A DNA stretch of 64,000 bases from Polyangium sp. 6x1 (GTDB lineage Bacteria > Myxococcota_A > Polyangia > Polyangiales > Polyangiaceae), in the NCBI RefSeq assembly GCF_029946515.1, contig NZ_JARZHH010000028.1, forward strand, positions 1 to 64,000. The letters run 5' to 3'. The notes under the pieces are model-generated. The model saw only the letters and a program-made list of their open reading frames with translations, was not told the DNA's origin and did not search any database. The translations under genes and the position numbers were made by a program. Numbering within the stretch: position 1 is the stretch's first letter; each line of letters opens with the position of its first letter. Positions 16,841 through 25,457 of this stretch are shown piece after piece.

Positions 16841-18415
16841 ATGACGCTTCAGCCCGGCAACATCATCGAAGGCAAGTACCGCATCGTCGGCCTCCTCGGG
16901 CAGGGCGGCATGGGCGCGGTCTACGAGGGCGAGAACGAGCGCATCCATCGCCGCGTGGCGATCAAGGTCCTGCACGCGTCCGTCTCGGGCAAGGAGGACG
17001 TCGTCCAGCGCTTCGAGCGCGAGGCGCAGGCCGCGGGACGCATCGGCTCCGAGCACATCGTCGAGGTGCTCGACCTCGGCAACTTGCCGACCGGCGAGCG
17101 CTTCATGGTCATGGAGTTCCTCGACGGCCAGAGCCTCGGCGATCGCATCAAGAAGCGAAAGCGCCTCACGCCGCAGGAGCTCGCGCCGCTCATCCACGGG
17201 CTGCTCGAAGGGCTCGCGGCCGCGCACGACGCGGGGATCGTCCACCGCGATCTCAAGCCCGACAACGTCTACCTGATCAACAACAAGAACCAGCGCGACT
17301 TCGTCAAGATCCTCGACTTCGGCGTGTCGAAGTTCTCCGCGCTCGACACCGACATGAGCATGACCAAGACCGGCGCGGTCATGGGCACGCCCTACTACAT
17401 GTCGCCGGAGCAGGCGCGGGGCGGCAAGATCGACGCGCGCAGCGACCTCTACTCGGTCGGCGTGGTCATGTACCAGGCGATCACGGGGCGCCTGCCGTTC
17501 CAGGCGCAGACGTTCAACGAGCTCGTCTTCAAGATCGCGCTCGAGTCGCCCGATCCGGCCGAGCTCGTCGTGCCGAACCTCGAGCCGAACTTCGCCGCGA
17601 TCATCGCGAAGGCCATGATCCGCGACGCGAACATCCGCTTCCAGACGGCGCGCGAGTTCCAGGCGGCCGTCGCGCAGTGGATGATGGCGAATCCAGCGGG
17701 CCCCGAGCTCAGCGCGGGCCGCATCCCCACGATCCAGCCGGGCATGTTCGACCCGCGCATGAGCCAGCAAAACCCGCTCGTCGGCACGGGGCCGCTCGGT
17801 TTGCCCGCGGGGTTCGACCCGCGCATGAGCCAGCAAAACCCGATGGTCGGCGCGGGCATCCCCGGGACGTTCGATCCGCGCATGAGCCAGCAAAACCCGA
17901 TGGTCATGGGCCAGCAGCCCATCCCCGGGACGAGCCTCGGCATGTCGCACCCGAACCTCGGCATGTCGCACGCCGGGCTCACGGTCGCGGGCGTGCCGCA
18001 AAAGAGCAACAACGGCGCGATGATGGCGATCGGCCTGCTCGGCACGCTGCTCGTCGCGGCGAGCGGGCTCATCGTCTGGAAGTTCGTACTCGACAAACCG
18101 GCCGCACCGACGCCGCCGGCCGTGACCACACAAGCCGCGGCGACGCAGCCCCCGCCGATGCCGACGCCCACGCCGACGCTCGCGCCGACGCCCACGGCCG
18201 CAGCGACGGAGGAGGCGCCGACGCCGGCCGATACGAACACGGCGGCGGTCGGCACAGCGACGCCGCCGAGCGGACCGCTGCCGACGGGCGCGCGCACGAG
18301 CGGCACGGCGCCTCTCGGCACGGCCACGGGGACCGGGACAAACAAGAAAGCGACGCCCACGCCGACGACAACGGCGACGTCGACGGGCGGCCGCAAGATG
18401 GGCAGCGACCTCTGA
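16841..18415 (+). CDS. Transmembrane Ser/Thr protein kinase
   Basis: A 524-residue Hanks-type kinase with every catalytic element: glycine loop GQGGMG, VAIK Lys42, HRDLKPDN, DFG, and a Ser/Thr-rich activation loop (DMSMTKTGAVMGTPYYMSPE). After the kinase domain (~1-275), a linker carries three copies of FDPRMSQQNP (nt ~17748, 17815, 17875) and two of GMSHPN/GMSHAG. One transmembrane helix (~392-415) leads to a Pro/Thr/Ala-rich outside part ending GGRKMGSDL, which resembles the end of the upstream pseudokinase. The two genes look like a tandem duplication in which the first copy lost activity. The reading frame starts 138 bp after the pseudokinase stop. Confidence 0.95.
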   Translation: MTLQPGNIIEGKYRIVGLLGQGGMGAVYEGENERIHRRVAIKVLHASVSGKEDVVQRFEREAQAAGRIGSEHIVEVLDLGNLPTGERFMVMEFLDGQSLGDRIKKRKRLTPQELAPLIHGLLEGLAAAHDAGIVHRDLKPDNVYLINNKNQRDFVKILDFGVSKFSALDTDMSMTKTGAVMGTPYYMSPEQARGGKIDARSDLYSVGVVMYQAITGRLPFQAQTFNELVFKIALESPDPAELVVPNLEPNFAAIIAKAMIRDANIRFQTAREFQAAVAQWMMANPAGPELSAGRIPTIQPGMFDPRMSQQNPLVGTGPLGLPAGFDPRMSQQNPMVGAGIPGTFDPRMSQQNPMVMGQQPIPGTSLGMSHPNLGMSHAGLTVAGVPQKSNNGAMMAIGLLGTLLVAASGLIVWKFVLDKPAAPTPPAVTTQAAATQPPPMPTPTPTLAPTPTAAATEEAPTPADTNTAAVGTATPPSGPLPTGARTSGTAPLGTATGTGTNKKATPTPTTTATSTGGRKMGSDL

Positions 18416-18434
18416 GAACGCTGCCCGCGCGGAC

Positions 18435-19814
18435 CTAACGCACGGCTGTGTAAAACGTCGCCTTGTCGCGACGAACCCGGAGCAAGAGCCGCCCGTCCTG
18501 CGCCGCTTTCTGCACGTCCGACGACGACGGCAGGCGCGCGAAGTCCGCCTCCAGCACCACGTCACCGCGCTTGAGCCCCGCCCGATCCGCCGGCGAATCC
18601 GGCGACACGGCCACGATCTGCGCGAGCGTGCTGTTGCCGTCGCCCTCCACGTCGCGCAGCGTGATCCCGAGCCCCTGCGGGCTCGATCCCTTCCGCTCGA
18701 CCGGCAACGCCGGCGGTGACGTCTCGCTCTTCGCTTCGAGCGTCACCTTCGTCTGGTAGCGCTTGCCGGCGCGGATCACCTCCATCGACAGCACCTCGCC
18801 GTCGTCGTGCAGGAAGAGCTCGCGGATCACGTCCTGCGCGTCGGCGATCGTGCGCGCGCCGATCTTCGTGACGACGTCGCCCGGCTCGAGGTGCGCCTTC
18901 TGCGCGGGCCCGCCGGCCACCACGGTGTTGACGAGCGCCCCCGCGGTCGGCGCGCTCGGAATCTCGGCCGCGAGCTGCGGCGTGAGGTCCTGGATCCCGA
19001 TGCCGATCCACGCGCGCATCACGCGCCCCGTCTTCAGGATCTGCGTGGCCACGCGCCGCGCGATGTTCGAAGGTACGGCGAGGCCGATGCCCTGGCCTTT
19101 GCTCACGATCATCGTGTTGATGCCGAGCACCTGCCCGTCGAGGTTCACGAGCGGCCCGCCGGAGTTGCCCGGGTTGATGCTCGCGTCCGTCTGCAGATAG
19201 TCCTCGATCGCGTTCATCCCGACGCCGCCGCGGCCCTTCGCGCTGAGCACGCCCGTGGTCACCGTGTGCCCGAGGCCGAAGGGCGATCCGATCGCCACGA
19301 CCCACTCGCCGACGCGCGCGGCGTCGCTGTCGGCGAACGTCGCGACGGGCAGGTTCGTCGCGTCGACGCGGAGCACGGCGAGGTCGGTCGCGGGATCACG
19401 GCCGGCCACGCGCGCGGGCAAGGTGCGGCCGTCCTTGAGGCGCACGTTGATGGCGCGCGCGTCCTCGATGACGTGGTTGTTCGTGAGGATCGCGCCGTCG
19501 GCCGAGAAGATCACGCCCGAGCCCATGCCGCGCGTCGTCGCGTCGGCGCGGAACCAGCGGCCCGCGGAGCTGTCGCCGCTCGCGACCGTCACGTCGATCT
19601 GCACGACGGCCGGGCTCGTCTTCTCGGCGACCGCGACGAACGTATCGCCGAGCGCGCGCACCTCGGCCGCCGAGGGCAAACCTCGCACGGGCGCGGGCAG
19701 CGCGGGCGGCGGCGGCGGGGCCTTCGGGCGCGGGACCTGCGCAAAAGCGACCGAAGAAGCCGAGCCGAGCCCGGCCATGACGAGCATCGAGGCGAGCATG
19801 CAGCGAGGGCGCAT
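18435..19814 (-). CDS. HtrA/Deg-family periplasmic serine protease
   Basis: A 459-residue trypsin-like quality-control protease. A signal peptide (residues ~6-26, ending VAFAQ) and a Pro-rich spacer lead to the protease domain with the triad His114 (TNNHV), Asp144 (DLAVL) and Ser218 (NPGNSGGPL). Two PDZ domains follow (~250-350 and ~375-455). The second of two adjacent ATGs (19814) is chosen because GGAGG is 4 nt upstream; the first (19817) is only 1 nt from it. It is convergent with the active kinase gene, 19 bp apart. Confidence 0.95.
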   Translation of the reverse strand: MRPRCMLASMLVMAGLGSASSVAFAQVPRPKAPPPPPALPAPVRGLPSAAEVRALGDTFVAVAEKTSPAVVQIDVTVASGDSSAGRWFRADATTRGMGSGVIFSADGAILTNNHVIEDARAINVRLKDGRTLPARVAGRDPATDLAVLRVDATNLPVATFADSDAARVGEWVVAIGSPFGLGHTVTTGVLSAKGRGGVGMNAIEDYLQTDASINPGNSGGPLVNLDGQVLGINTMIVSKGQGIGLAVPSNIARRVATQILKTGRVMRAWIGIGIQDLTPQLAAEIPSAPTAGALVNTVVAGGPAQKAHLEPGDVVTKIGARTIADAQDVIRELFLHDDGEVLSMEVIRAGKRYQTKVTLEAKSETSPPALPVERKGSSPQGLGITLRDVEGDGNSTLAQIVAVSPDSPADRAGLKRGDVVLEADFARLPSSSDVQKAAQDGRLLLRVRRDKATFYTAVR

Positions 19815-19883
19815 CATTCCTCCGAGGAAGGCAGGTGCTCGATTATGGATCTCTCGGGGCCGCGATGGCACGCGGAAGAAACT

Positions 19884-20003
19884 TGTCGAGTCCCAAGGGG
19901 GACGCCTCGCGTCCCCCTCTCGTCCGGGCAAAGCCCGGACGATTCACTCCCCGAGGCGAGCTCGCTTCGCGATCTCGCAGAGCGCCGAACAGTTCGGCGC
20001 TCT
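19884..20003 (-). repeat. Structured multi-hairpin dispersed element, copy B
   Basis: Reading on the minus strand, this element begins in the truA stop codon and holds four stem-loops. Hairpin 1: 19979-19989 pairs with 19993-20003 (11 bp, perfect). Hairpin 2: GCGAG pairs with CTCGC around TCGC/GCGA. An extra hairpin, CGTCCGGGC paired with GCCCGGACG, is missing from copy A. The last, GGGGGACGC paired with GCGTCCCCC around GAG, is shared. It matches 5061-5145 in order and in the unpaired linkers, while the stems of hairpins 1 and 2 differ by paired changes. It lies between the truA stop and the HtrA start and probably terminates truA. Confidence 0.75.
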
Positions 20004-20823
20004 ACGCCGGCCACGCCTCCCGCCCCTCGTCGGCGAGCGTCACCGAGACCAGGTACAGCCCATCCGGCGGCGCGGTGATGCCCGCATCGTCCCGGCGCTT
20101 CGAGGCGAGCGCGCGCGACACGGCGCCGGGCGCGAGCCGCTCTCGCGCGACGTCCACGAACGTCCCGACGAGGATACGCACCATGTTGTGCATGAACGCG
20201 TCGCCCTCGACCTCGATGCGCACGAGCCGAGGATCGTCCGGGTCGACCTCCACCGACACGCGCCGCAGCGTCCGCACCGTGTTTTCCCGCGGATCCGCGG
20301 CGGACCGGAACGCGGCGAAATCATGCGTGCCGACGGCGAGGCTCGCCTCGGCCCGAGCGCGCGTGATCGCGGCGTCGTCGCGGAGCTGGTCCACGCGCCA
20401 CACGCGCCCTTCGAGGAACGGATCCCGCACGAGGTCACGCAGCAGCAAATACCGGTACCGCTTGCCCTGACTCGCGAACCGCGGCGTGAACCCGCGCGGC
20501 ACGAGCGACGCGCGGCGCACCGCGATCTCCTTCGGCAAGTGCCTCGCCGTGCCGAGCACCCATCCTCGCGGCGGGACCTCGCGCGACGGATCGAACGCGA
20601 CGCGCTGGCCGAAGGCGTGCACGCCCGCGTCGGTGCGGCTCGACCCGCGGATCTCGCGGATCGTGGGGTCCATGGCGCGGAGCGCGGCGAGCAGCTCGCC
20701 GGCGATCGTGCGGCGATCGGGCTGGTGGGCGAAGCCCGAGAAGGTGCGGCCGTCGTAGGCGACGGTGAGAAGAATGCCGTCGGGAAGAGGGCTCGGGCTC
20801 CCCTCGTCAGCGGGCTCGTTCAT
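20002..20823 (-). CDS. truA: tRNA pseudouridine(38-40) synthase
   Basis: Makes pseudouridine at positions 38-40 of the tRNA anticodon stem. The 273-residue length is usual. The catalytic Asp sits in GSSRTDAGVHAFGQ. VAYDGRTFSGFAHQPD opens the domain, and FMHNMVRILVGTFVDVARER is the characteristic C-terminal motif. The ATG at 20823 directly precedes the conserved start, although the frame stays open upstream. It follows a small lipoprotein gene by 17 bp, probably in one transcript with the upstream rsmD region. Its stop codon lies inside the first stem of hairpin element B. Confidence 0.95.
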   Translation of the reverse strand: MNEPADEGSPSPLPDGILLTVAYDGRTFSGFAHQPDRRTIAGELLAALRAMDPTIREIRGSSRTDAGVHAFGQRVAFDPSREVPPRGWVLGTARHLPKEIAVRRASLVPRGFTPRFASQGKRYRYLLLRDLVRDPFLEGRVWRVDQLRDDAAITRARAEASLAVGTHDFAAFRSAADPRENTVRTLRRVSVEVDPDDPRLVRIEVEGDAFMHNMVRILVGTFVDVARERLAPGAVSRALASKRRDDAGITAPPDGLYLVSVTLADEGREAWPA

Positions 20824-20840
20824 GGCAAGAGCTTCGGTGG

Positions 20841-21185
20841 CTAGTTGCCGCCGCCGCCGCCGCCCGCGCCTCCGGTCGGCTCGGGCCCCGCGCCGTAGCC
20901 GTAGAGGCACGCTTGGAGCTCGTAGCCCGTGAGGTCCTTGCAGCACTCGGTCGCCGGGGCGACCTTGCCGTTGACGACGCAGGAGGCGAACGGATTGCAG
21001 CCGTTGTCGACGTTGTCGATGTGCCCGTTCCCGTCGAGGTCCTGGTTGCACGTGGGCGTCGTGCCCTCCTCGGACGCGCACGCCGCGGCGCCGCACAGGA
21101 GCGCCACGACGATCGCCGCAAGCAGCGGAGAGGCTTTACCGACGCCTTTCGGGGAAGTGAGGGGTTTCATCGAGGTCGTGCTCAT
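20841..21185 (-). CDS. Small Cys-rich lipoprotein with EF-hand-like loop
   Basis: A 114-residue predicted lipoprotein: hydrophobic LLAAIVVALLCG, lipobox AAAC, then an acidic mature part. DLDGNGHIDN has the spacing of a calcium-binding EF-hand or dockerin loop (Asp, Asp, Asn, His/Ile, Asp). Several cysteines (CNQD, GCN, SCVV, ECCKD, ACLY) may form disulfides. The end is a Gly run. The function is unknown. It lies between rsmD (67 bp) and truA (17 bp). Confidence 0.65.
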   Translation of the reverse strand: MSTTSMKPLTSPKGVGKASPLLAAIVVALLCGAAACASEEGTTPTCNQDLDGNGHIDNVDNGCNPFASCVVNGKVAPATECCKDLTGYELQACLYGYGAGPEPTGGAGGGGGGN

Positions 21186-21252
21186 GGCTGGAAAGGGGTG
21201 CGCTCGAGCGCGCCAGCGTGCGCTCTCTCGCGAAGCGATGCCTCCCCGTACC

Positions 21253-21834
21253 TTACCCATCTGCGGCCCTCGTGGGAACGTCCTCCGCGCGCGTGTACAA
21301 GGAGATCGCCGTATCTCCGTAGATCCGCGTCTCGTCGAGGACGAGCCGCGCAGGCTTCGGCGCGGCGTCACGGCTCGCGTGTTCCAGCACGACGCGGGCC
21401 CCGGGCGCCGCGAGGTTCGACGCCTCGGCGGCGATCCCTTCGAGCACGCGCGCCGCCTCCGCGAGCGCTGCGTACGGCGGATCGAGCAGGATGAGCTCGA
21501 AGGGGCCGAACGGCGCGAGCGACGCGAGGGCGCGCGTCACCGGCTGCGTGATCACGCGCGACGCACCCTCGATCCCGAGCGACGCGAGGTTTTGCCTTAG
21601 CGCGGCGAGCGCGGGCCGGCCGTTCTCGACGAAGACCACGCGCGACGCGCCCCGCGAAATCGCCTCGATCCCGAGCGCGCCCGTGCCTGCGTAGAGGTCG
21701 AGCACGGCCGCGCCCGAGACGTCGCCGAGCACGTTGAAGAGCGCCTCGCGCACGCGGTCGCTCGTCGGACGTGTGGCGTGCCCTGACGGGGCAACGAGCC
21801 TGCGTCCGCCGAGCGAACCACCGATCACGCGCAT
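21253..21834 (-). CDS. rsmD: 16S rRNA (guanine966-N2)-methyltransferase
   Basis: A 193-residue SAM-dependent methyltransferase of the RsmD family, acting on G966 of 16S rRNA. The N-terminal MRVIGGSLGGRRL and TRPTSDRVREALFN pieces are diagnostic. The SAM-binding motif VLDLYAGTGALGIEAISRGA and the catalytic ILLDPPYA follow. It is about the usual length, with a complete C-terminus. It lies 34 bp after a PEGA protein gene on the same strand. Confidence 0.95.
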   Translation of the reverse strand: MRVIGGSLGGRRLVAPSGHATRPTSDRVREALFNVLGDVSGAAVLDLYAGTGALGIEAISRGASRVVFVENGRPALAALRQNLASLGIEGASRVITQPVTRALASLAPFGPFELILLDPPYAALAEAARVLEGIAAEASNLAAPGARVVLEHASRDAAPKPARLVLDETRIYGDTAISLYTRAEDVPTRAADG

Positions 21835-21868
21835 GGGAAGGGGAAGAGGGCGGCCGCGAGCGCCGCGA

Positions 21869-23017
21869 TCAGAACCGGAAGCCGACGTCGAGCTTGCCGC
21901 CGGTCCGATCGACGCGGGGCAGGATCATGAGGCCCGTCGTGGGTTTTTCCTTCGCGGCCGTACCACTCGTCGCGATGAGGAACACGCCTGCGCCGGCCGC
22001 GATCGCCGCGAGCGGGTAGAACACGAGCTGCAGGAGCTGGCCCGTCTCGCCCTTCGAGCAGAGGCTCTTCACGGCCTCCCTGTCGAAGCCGGCGGCGACC
22101 GTGGCGGCCTGGTCCCGCGCGAGGTCGCAGATGTTCGTCTGCTGATCGTAGAACCCCTGGTTCCGGTCGTACTCCGGATCCTTGTTGACGCCGTTCACGG
22201 TCACGGTGCCGTAGATCCCGACCGCGCCGAACGCGACGCCCGCGCCGATCGCGGCGAATCCGCCGATGCGCTTCCAGTTCGTCGGCGAGCTGTCGCCGGC
22301 GGGCACGGGCGCGACGACCACGTCCGTCGGCGAGTTCGGCTTGACCGTGATCTCGGTCGACATGTCGGCGTATCCGGGCGCCTTCACCACGAGGTTGTGC
22401 GTGCCCGAGGGGACGAAGAACGTGCCCTCGCCGTTCGCGAGCGCGCCGAGGGGCTGGCCGTCCACGAAGACCTGCCCGGCCACGCTGCCGGCCTTGACCT
22501 TCACCTCGCCCTTGGGCGGGCCGTCCGTCAGCTTGGTGAGCGCCTCGGTGGCGACCTTGCGCAGCGCCTCGTCCTGCGCCTCGGTCAGGTTCGCGCTGTA
22601 TTCGACCTTGTGGTTCGTCGTGCCCTTGCCGCGCACCCAGAAGTGCAGCTCGCCGGTGACGTTGCCGCCTTTGCCCTTGTCGAGCTTGCCCCACACGTAC
22701 CGGTCGGCGCGGATCTGATCGGCGATGCGCGACTGACACCCGGCGTCCGGCGGATCCGGGCACTTCAGCGAGAGCGTCAGCACCTCGAGCGAGTAGTCCC
22801 CTTCGCCCTGCGACCAACCCGGCGTCGCCTTCACGGCGTTGCGCAGCGCCTTCGTGAGCGCCTCCGCCTGGTCGTCGGCGTCCATCGTTTGGATCGAAAT
22901 GATGTGGATCGGCAGCGTGTCCGGCCCGGGCTCGGAGGCCTGGGCCGCGCCGACGGACATCCACGTCGCAAGCGCGAGCGTCGTCGCCAGACCGTATCGG
23001 GGTGCGCGCATGGTCAT
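21869..23017 (-). CDS. PEGA-domain envelope protein
   Basis: About 382 residues. After a signal peptide (to about AAQAS) comes a ~150-residue alpha/beta part (IHIISIQTMDADDQAEALTKAL), then a PEGA domain with the usual layout (AGQVFVDGQPLGAL.. and SGTHNLVVKAPGYADMSTEITV). Two C-terminal hydrophobic segments (IGGFAAIGAGVAFGAVGIYG and LQLVFYPLAAIAAGAGVFLI) flank a Cys-containing loop. PEGA domains are common in bacterial surface proteins; the role here is unknown. The start at 23017 has a GGAGGAGAG-rich leader; 23011 is an alternative. Confidence 0.75.
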   Translation of the reverse strand: MTMRAPRYGLATTLALATWMSVGAAQASEPGPDTLPIHIISIQTMDADDQAEALTKALRNAVKATPGWSQGEGDYSLEVLTLSLKCPDPPDAGCQSRIADQIRADRYVWGKLDKGKGGNVTGELHFWVRGKGTTNHKVEYSANLTEAQDEALRKVATEALTKLTDGPPKGEVKVKAGSVAGQVFVDGQPLGALANGEGTFFVPSGTHNLVVKAPGYADMSTEITVKPNSPTDVVVAPVPAGDSSPTNWKRIGGFAAIGAGVAFGAVGIYGTVTVNGVNKDPEYDRNQGFYDQQTNICDLARDQAATVAAGFDREAVKSLCSKGETGQLLQLVFYPLAAIAAGAGVFLIATSGTAAKEKPTTGLMILPRVDRTGGKLDVGFRF

Positions 23018-23111
23018 CTTGCCGCTCTCTCTCCTCCGCGCGACCACGTTATCCTCCCTTGGGCTCGTTCCGCAATTATGCGGTGACGGGGCGGGACGGA
23101 TCGGGCGCGGC

Positions 23112-24707
23112 TCAGCCGATCTCGACCTTGCTCCACATGTCGCGGCGCATCTTCTCCTTGCGGCGGTCGGTCCGCGTGACGAGGCGTGCCGCGCCCCACG
23201 CTGCGAGGAGCTGCCCCTCCTGCCCGAGGCCCGGCAGCACGCTGCGACCCACGAGCAAGGTGCGCTCGATCGGCCCGCGGATCGGCTCGCCGCCGAGCCC
23301 GAGATACCCCGGCGGATCGACGTCGAGCTGCCGGACCATGGGCTCCGGCGCGGCCGCCGCGCCCGTGAGCGAGCCTCGATCCACGGGGCGAAATCGGCCG
23401 TCTTCGTACACCCACACCGGAAGCCCGTCGTGCACCGAGTCGACCACGCGCAGGTGACGTTCGAGGAACGGCAGCTCCGCCGCGAGCGTCGACAGCACCA
23501 CCTCGCGCATGCTCACGGGCGGGATCGGGCTCCGATCCGGCAGGAGCACCTCCGCGACGAGCAGCGACTCTCCGCGCACGCCGGGCATCACGTGCCGCTC
23601 CAGATGAATCACGGGGCGAAGCGCGCCAGGCGGCGCGCTCGAACGAGGCCCCGCCGCCGGCGCCGTGCGCGCCGCGTTCCGGAGCGCCGGACGATCGCCG
23701 GGCAAAACGAAACTCTCCACGCCGAGCGGCGCGGGCAAACCCTCGTCGCGCACGACGAGCGACACGACGAACCTGCCCACCGACGACGTGATTCGCGGCC
23801 ACTCGCGCTGGGCGCGCTTGTGGATGCCCTCGCCCCCGGAGAGCGCCGCGAGGCCCTCGCCGTCGAGGTCGCTGATCACGAAGCTCGCGCCCGTCGGCCC
23901 CTCGTCGCCGTCGACGATCACGCCCGCCGCCGAGCCGCGCCGCAGATGCAGCGCACGCGCGCGGGCCGAGAGCATGCAACGACCACCGTGCGCCGCGATG
24001 CGATCGACGAGGAACTGTTCGAGCTCGTCCTCGCCACCCGGCAACGTGTAGAGGCCGCGCGTCCACGCCCCGTGCAGGCGAGCGACCGCGAACGGAGGCG
24101 GCAGCGTGGCGAGGTCGGTCGCGAACGACACCGACGACGTCACCACCTGCCGGAAGAAGTGCCCGCGCGGCAGCTCGACCAGGAGATCCGCGTCCGGCTC
24201 GGCGCGCACGTACGGCAACATCGCCGCGTATCGCCCCGTCTCGCGCCGCTCCCAGAACGTGCCCGGCGGCCAGACCGCGTCCCTTTCAAACGCCTCGTCC
24301 GCGGCGCCGTTCACGCGGGCGAGCTCGGCGTAGAGATCGTCCACCACGCGGCGCACCTCGGGCATCTCGCGATCGATCTCGCGGCCGAAGAGCACGAGGT
24401 CGGGCGGGATGTCGAGCCGGCGCCGCGGCGCGAGCACCTGCATCATCGGGCTCGCCGCGACCACGCGCCGCTTCCACGTCTGCGACTGCGCGAGCTCCAC
24501 GAGCACACGCGTCCACGCCGGCGAGCTCGCCGCGAGCATCGTGAACGCGCGCCTTCGCAGCGTGCGCTCGCCGAGCTTGTAACTCGCGGGCCTCCCTCCC
24601 TGGCCGAGCACGAGCACCGTGAAGTCGCGCCGCGCGAGCAGCGCGGCCGTCACCAGCGCGCCGAGCGAGCGGCCGAGGACGACGACGTCGAAATGTTTCG
24701 AGGTCAC
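23112..24707 (-). CDS. FAD/NAD(P)-binding oxidoreductase, phytoene-desaturase-like
   Basis: A 531-residue flavoprotein of the amine oxidase/phytoene desaturase superfamily by layout. The N-terminal Rossmann beta-alpha-beta is VVVLGRSLGALVTAALLARR with Ser in place of the second Gly of GxGxxG. A C-terminal FAD-binding segment with Gly-rich GQEGQLLAAWGAARL follows. The substrate cannot be told. The GTG at 24707 is chosen: GAGGGAGAG lies ~8 nt upstream and the family fold begins at once. It starts 13 bp after the purN stop, suggesting cotranscription. A small CCGCA-ATTA-TGCGG stem (23070-23083) lies just after its stop. Confidence 0.75.
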   Translation of the reverse strand: MTSKHFDVVVLGRSLGALVTAALLARRDFTVLVLGQGGRPASYKLGERTLRRRAFTMLAASSPAWTRVLVELAQSQTWKRRVVAASPMMQVLAPRRRLDIPPDLVLFGREIDREMPEVRRVVDDLYAELARVNGAADEAFERDAVWPPGTFWERRETGRYAAMLPYVRAEPDADLLVELPRGHFFRQVVTSSVSFATDLATLPPPFAVARLHGAWTRGLYTLPGGEDELEQFLVDRIAAHGGRCMLSARARALHLRRGSAAGVIVDGDEGPTGASFVISDLDGEGLAALSGGEGIHKRAQREWPRITSSVGRFVVSLVVRDEGLPAPLGVESFVLPGDRPALRNAARTAPAAGPRSSAPPGALRPVIHLERHVMPGVRGESLLVAEVLLPDRSPIPPVSMREVVLSTLAAELPFLERHLRVVDSVHDGLPVWVYEDGRFRPVDRGSLTGAAAAPEPMVRQLDVDPPGYLGLGGEPIRGPIERTLLVGRSVLPGLGQEGQLLAAWGAARLVTRTDRRKEKMRRDMWSKVEIG

Positions 24708-24720
24708 GACGCGCTCTCCC

Positions 24721-25386
24721 TCAATCGTTCGTCGTCTCGACCCCGAGCGCGCCGGGGACACCCAGAAGCTCGACGCGCGACCTCGTCGCGGGCGAGGCAG
24801 GCGGATGCACCCTCAGGTTTCCCGCGGCGATCGCGGCGAGCACGTGGAGGAGCAGCTCGTGCTCACGCGCGAGGATGCGCGCGGACAAACGCTCCTCCGT
24901 ATCGTCCGGCAGCACCGGCACCGCGGCTTGCGCGAGGATCGGCCCCGTGTCCGTCCCGGGGTCGACGAGGTGCACCGTGCAGCCCGTGATCCGCACGCCG
25001 TGCGCGAGCGCCTGCGCCTGCGCGGAGACGCCCGGAAACGCGGGCAAGAGCGACGGGTGAACGTTGACCACGCGGCCGGGGAACGCGTCGAGCAGCACGT
25101 TCGTCACGATCCGCATGAAGCCCGCGAGCACCACCCACGACGCGCCTCCCTGCCGGAGCGCGTCGACGAGGGCGGCATCGAACGACGCACGGTCCGCGTG
25201 ATCTTTGTGATTGATCACGGCCGTCGGCACGCCGGCTTCCTGCGCGCGTAAAAGGCCCGGCGCGCCGGGGCGGTTCGAGATCACCAGGCGGACGCGCGCG
25301 TCGAGCGTCCCCGCGGCGATCGCGTCGAGGATCGCCTGAAGGTTAGAGCCGCGGCCGGAGATGAGCACACCGAGGTCGAGGGTCAT
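24721..25386 (-). CDS. purN: Phosphoribosylglycinamide formyltransferase
   Basis: Transfers the formyl group of 10-formyl-tetrahydrofolate to GAR in purine synthesis. The protein is 221 residues. Motifs: LGVLISGRGSNLQAILDAI at the start, ISNRPGAPGL, VLAGFMRI, VNVHPSLLPAF (catalytic Asn/His region) and VHLVDPGTDTGPILAQ with the catalytic Asp. The C-terminus is ~20 residues longer than in enterobacteria. The ATG at 25386 is taken because the conserved sequence begins immediately. It is divergent from the next gene with 71 bp between. Confidence 0.95.
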   Translation of the reverse strand: MTLDLGVLISGRGSNLQAILDAIAAGTLDARVRLVISNRPGAPGLLRAQEAGVPTAVINHKDHADRASFDAALVDALRQGGASWVVLAGFMRIVTNVLLDAFPGRVVNVHPSLLPAFPGVSAQAQALAHGVRITGCTVHLVDPGTDTGPILAQAAVPVLPDDTEERLSARILAREHELLLHVLAAIAAGNLRVHPPASPATRSRVELLGVPGALGVETTND

Positions 25387-25457
25387 CGGGCCGTGCCATC
25401 GTAGCCGAGGACGGGGGACGCGCATCGCCTGCGCGCTCGTTCGGATATCATCAGGGC

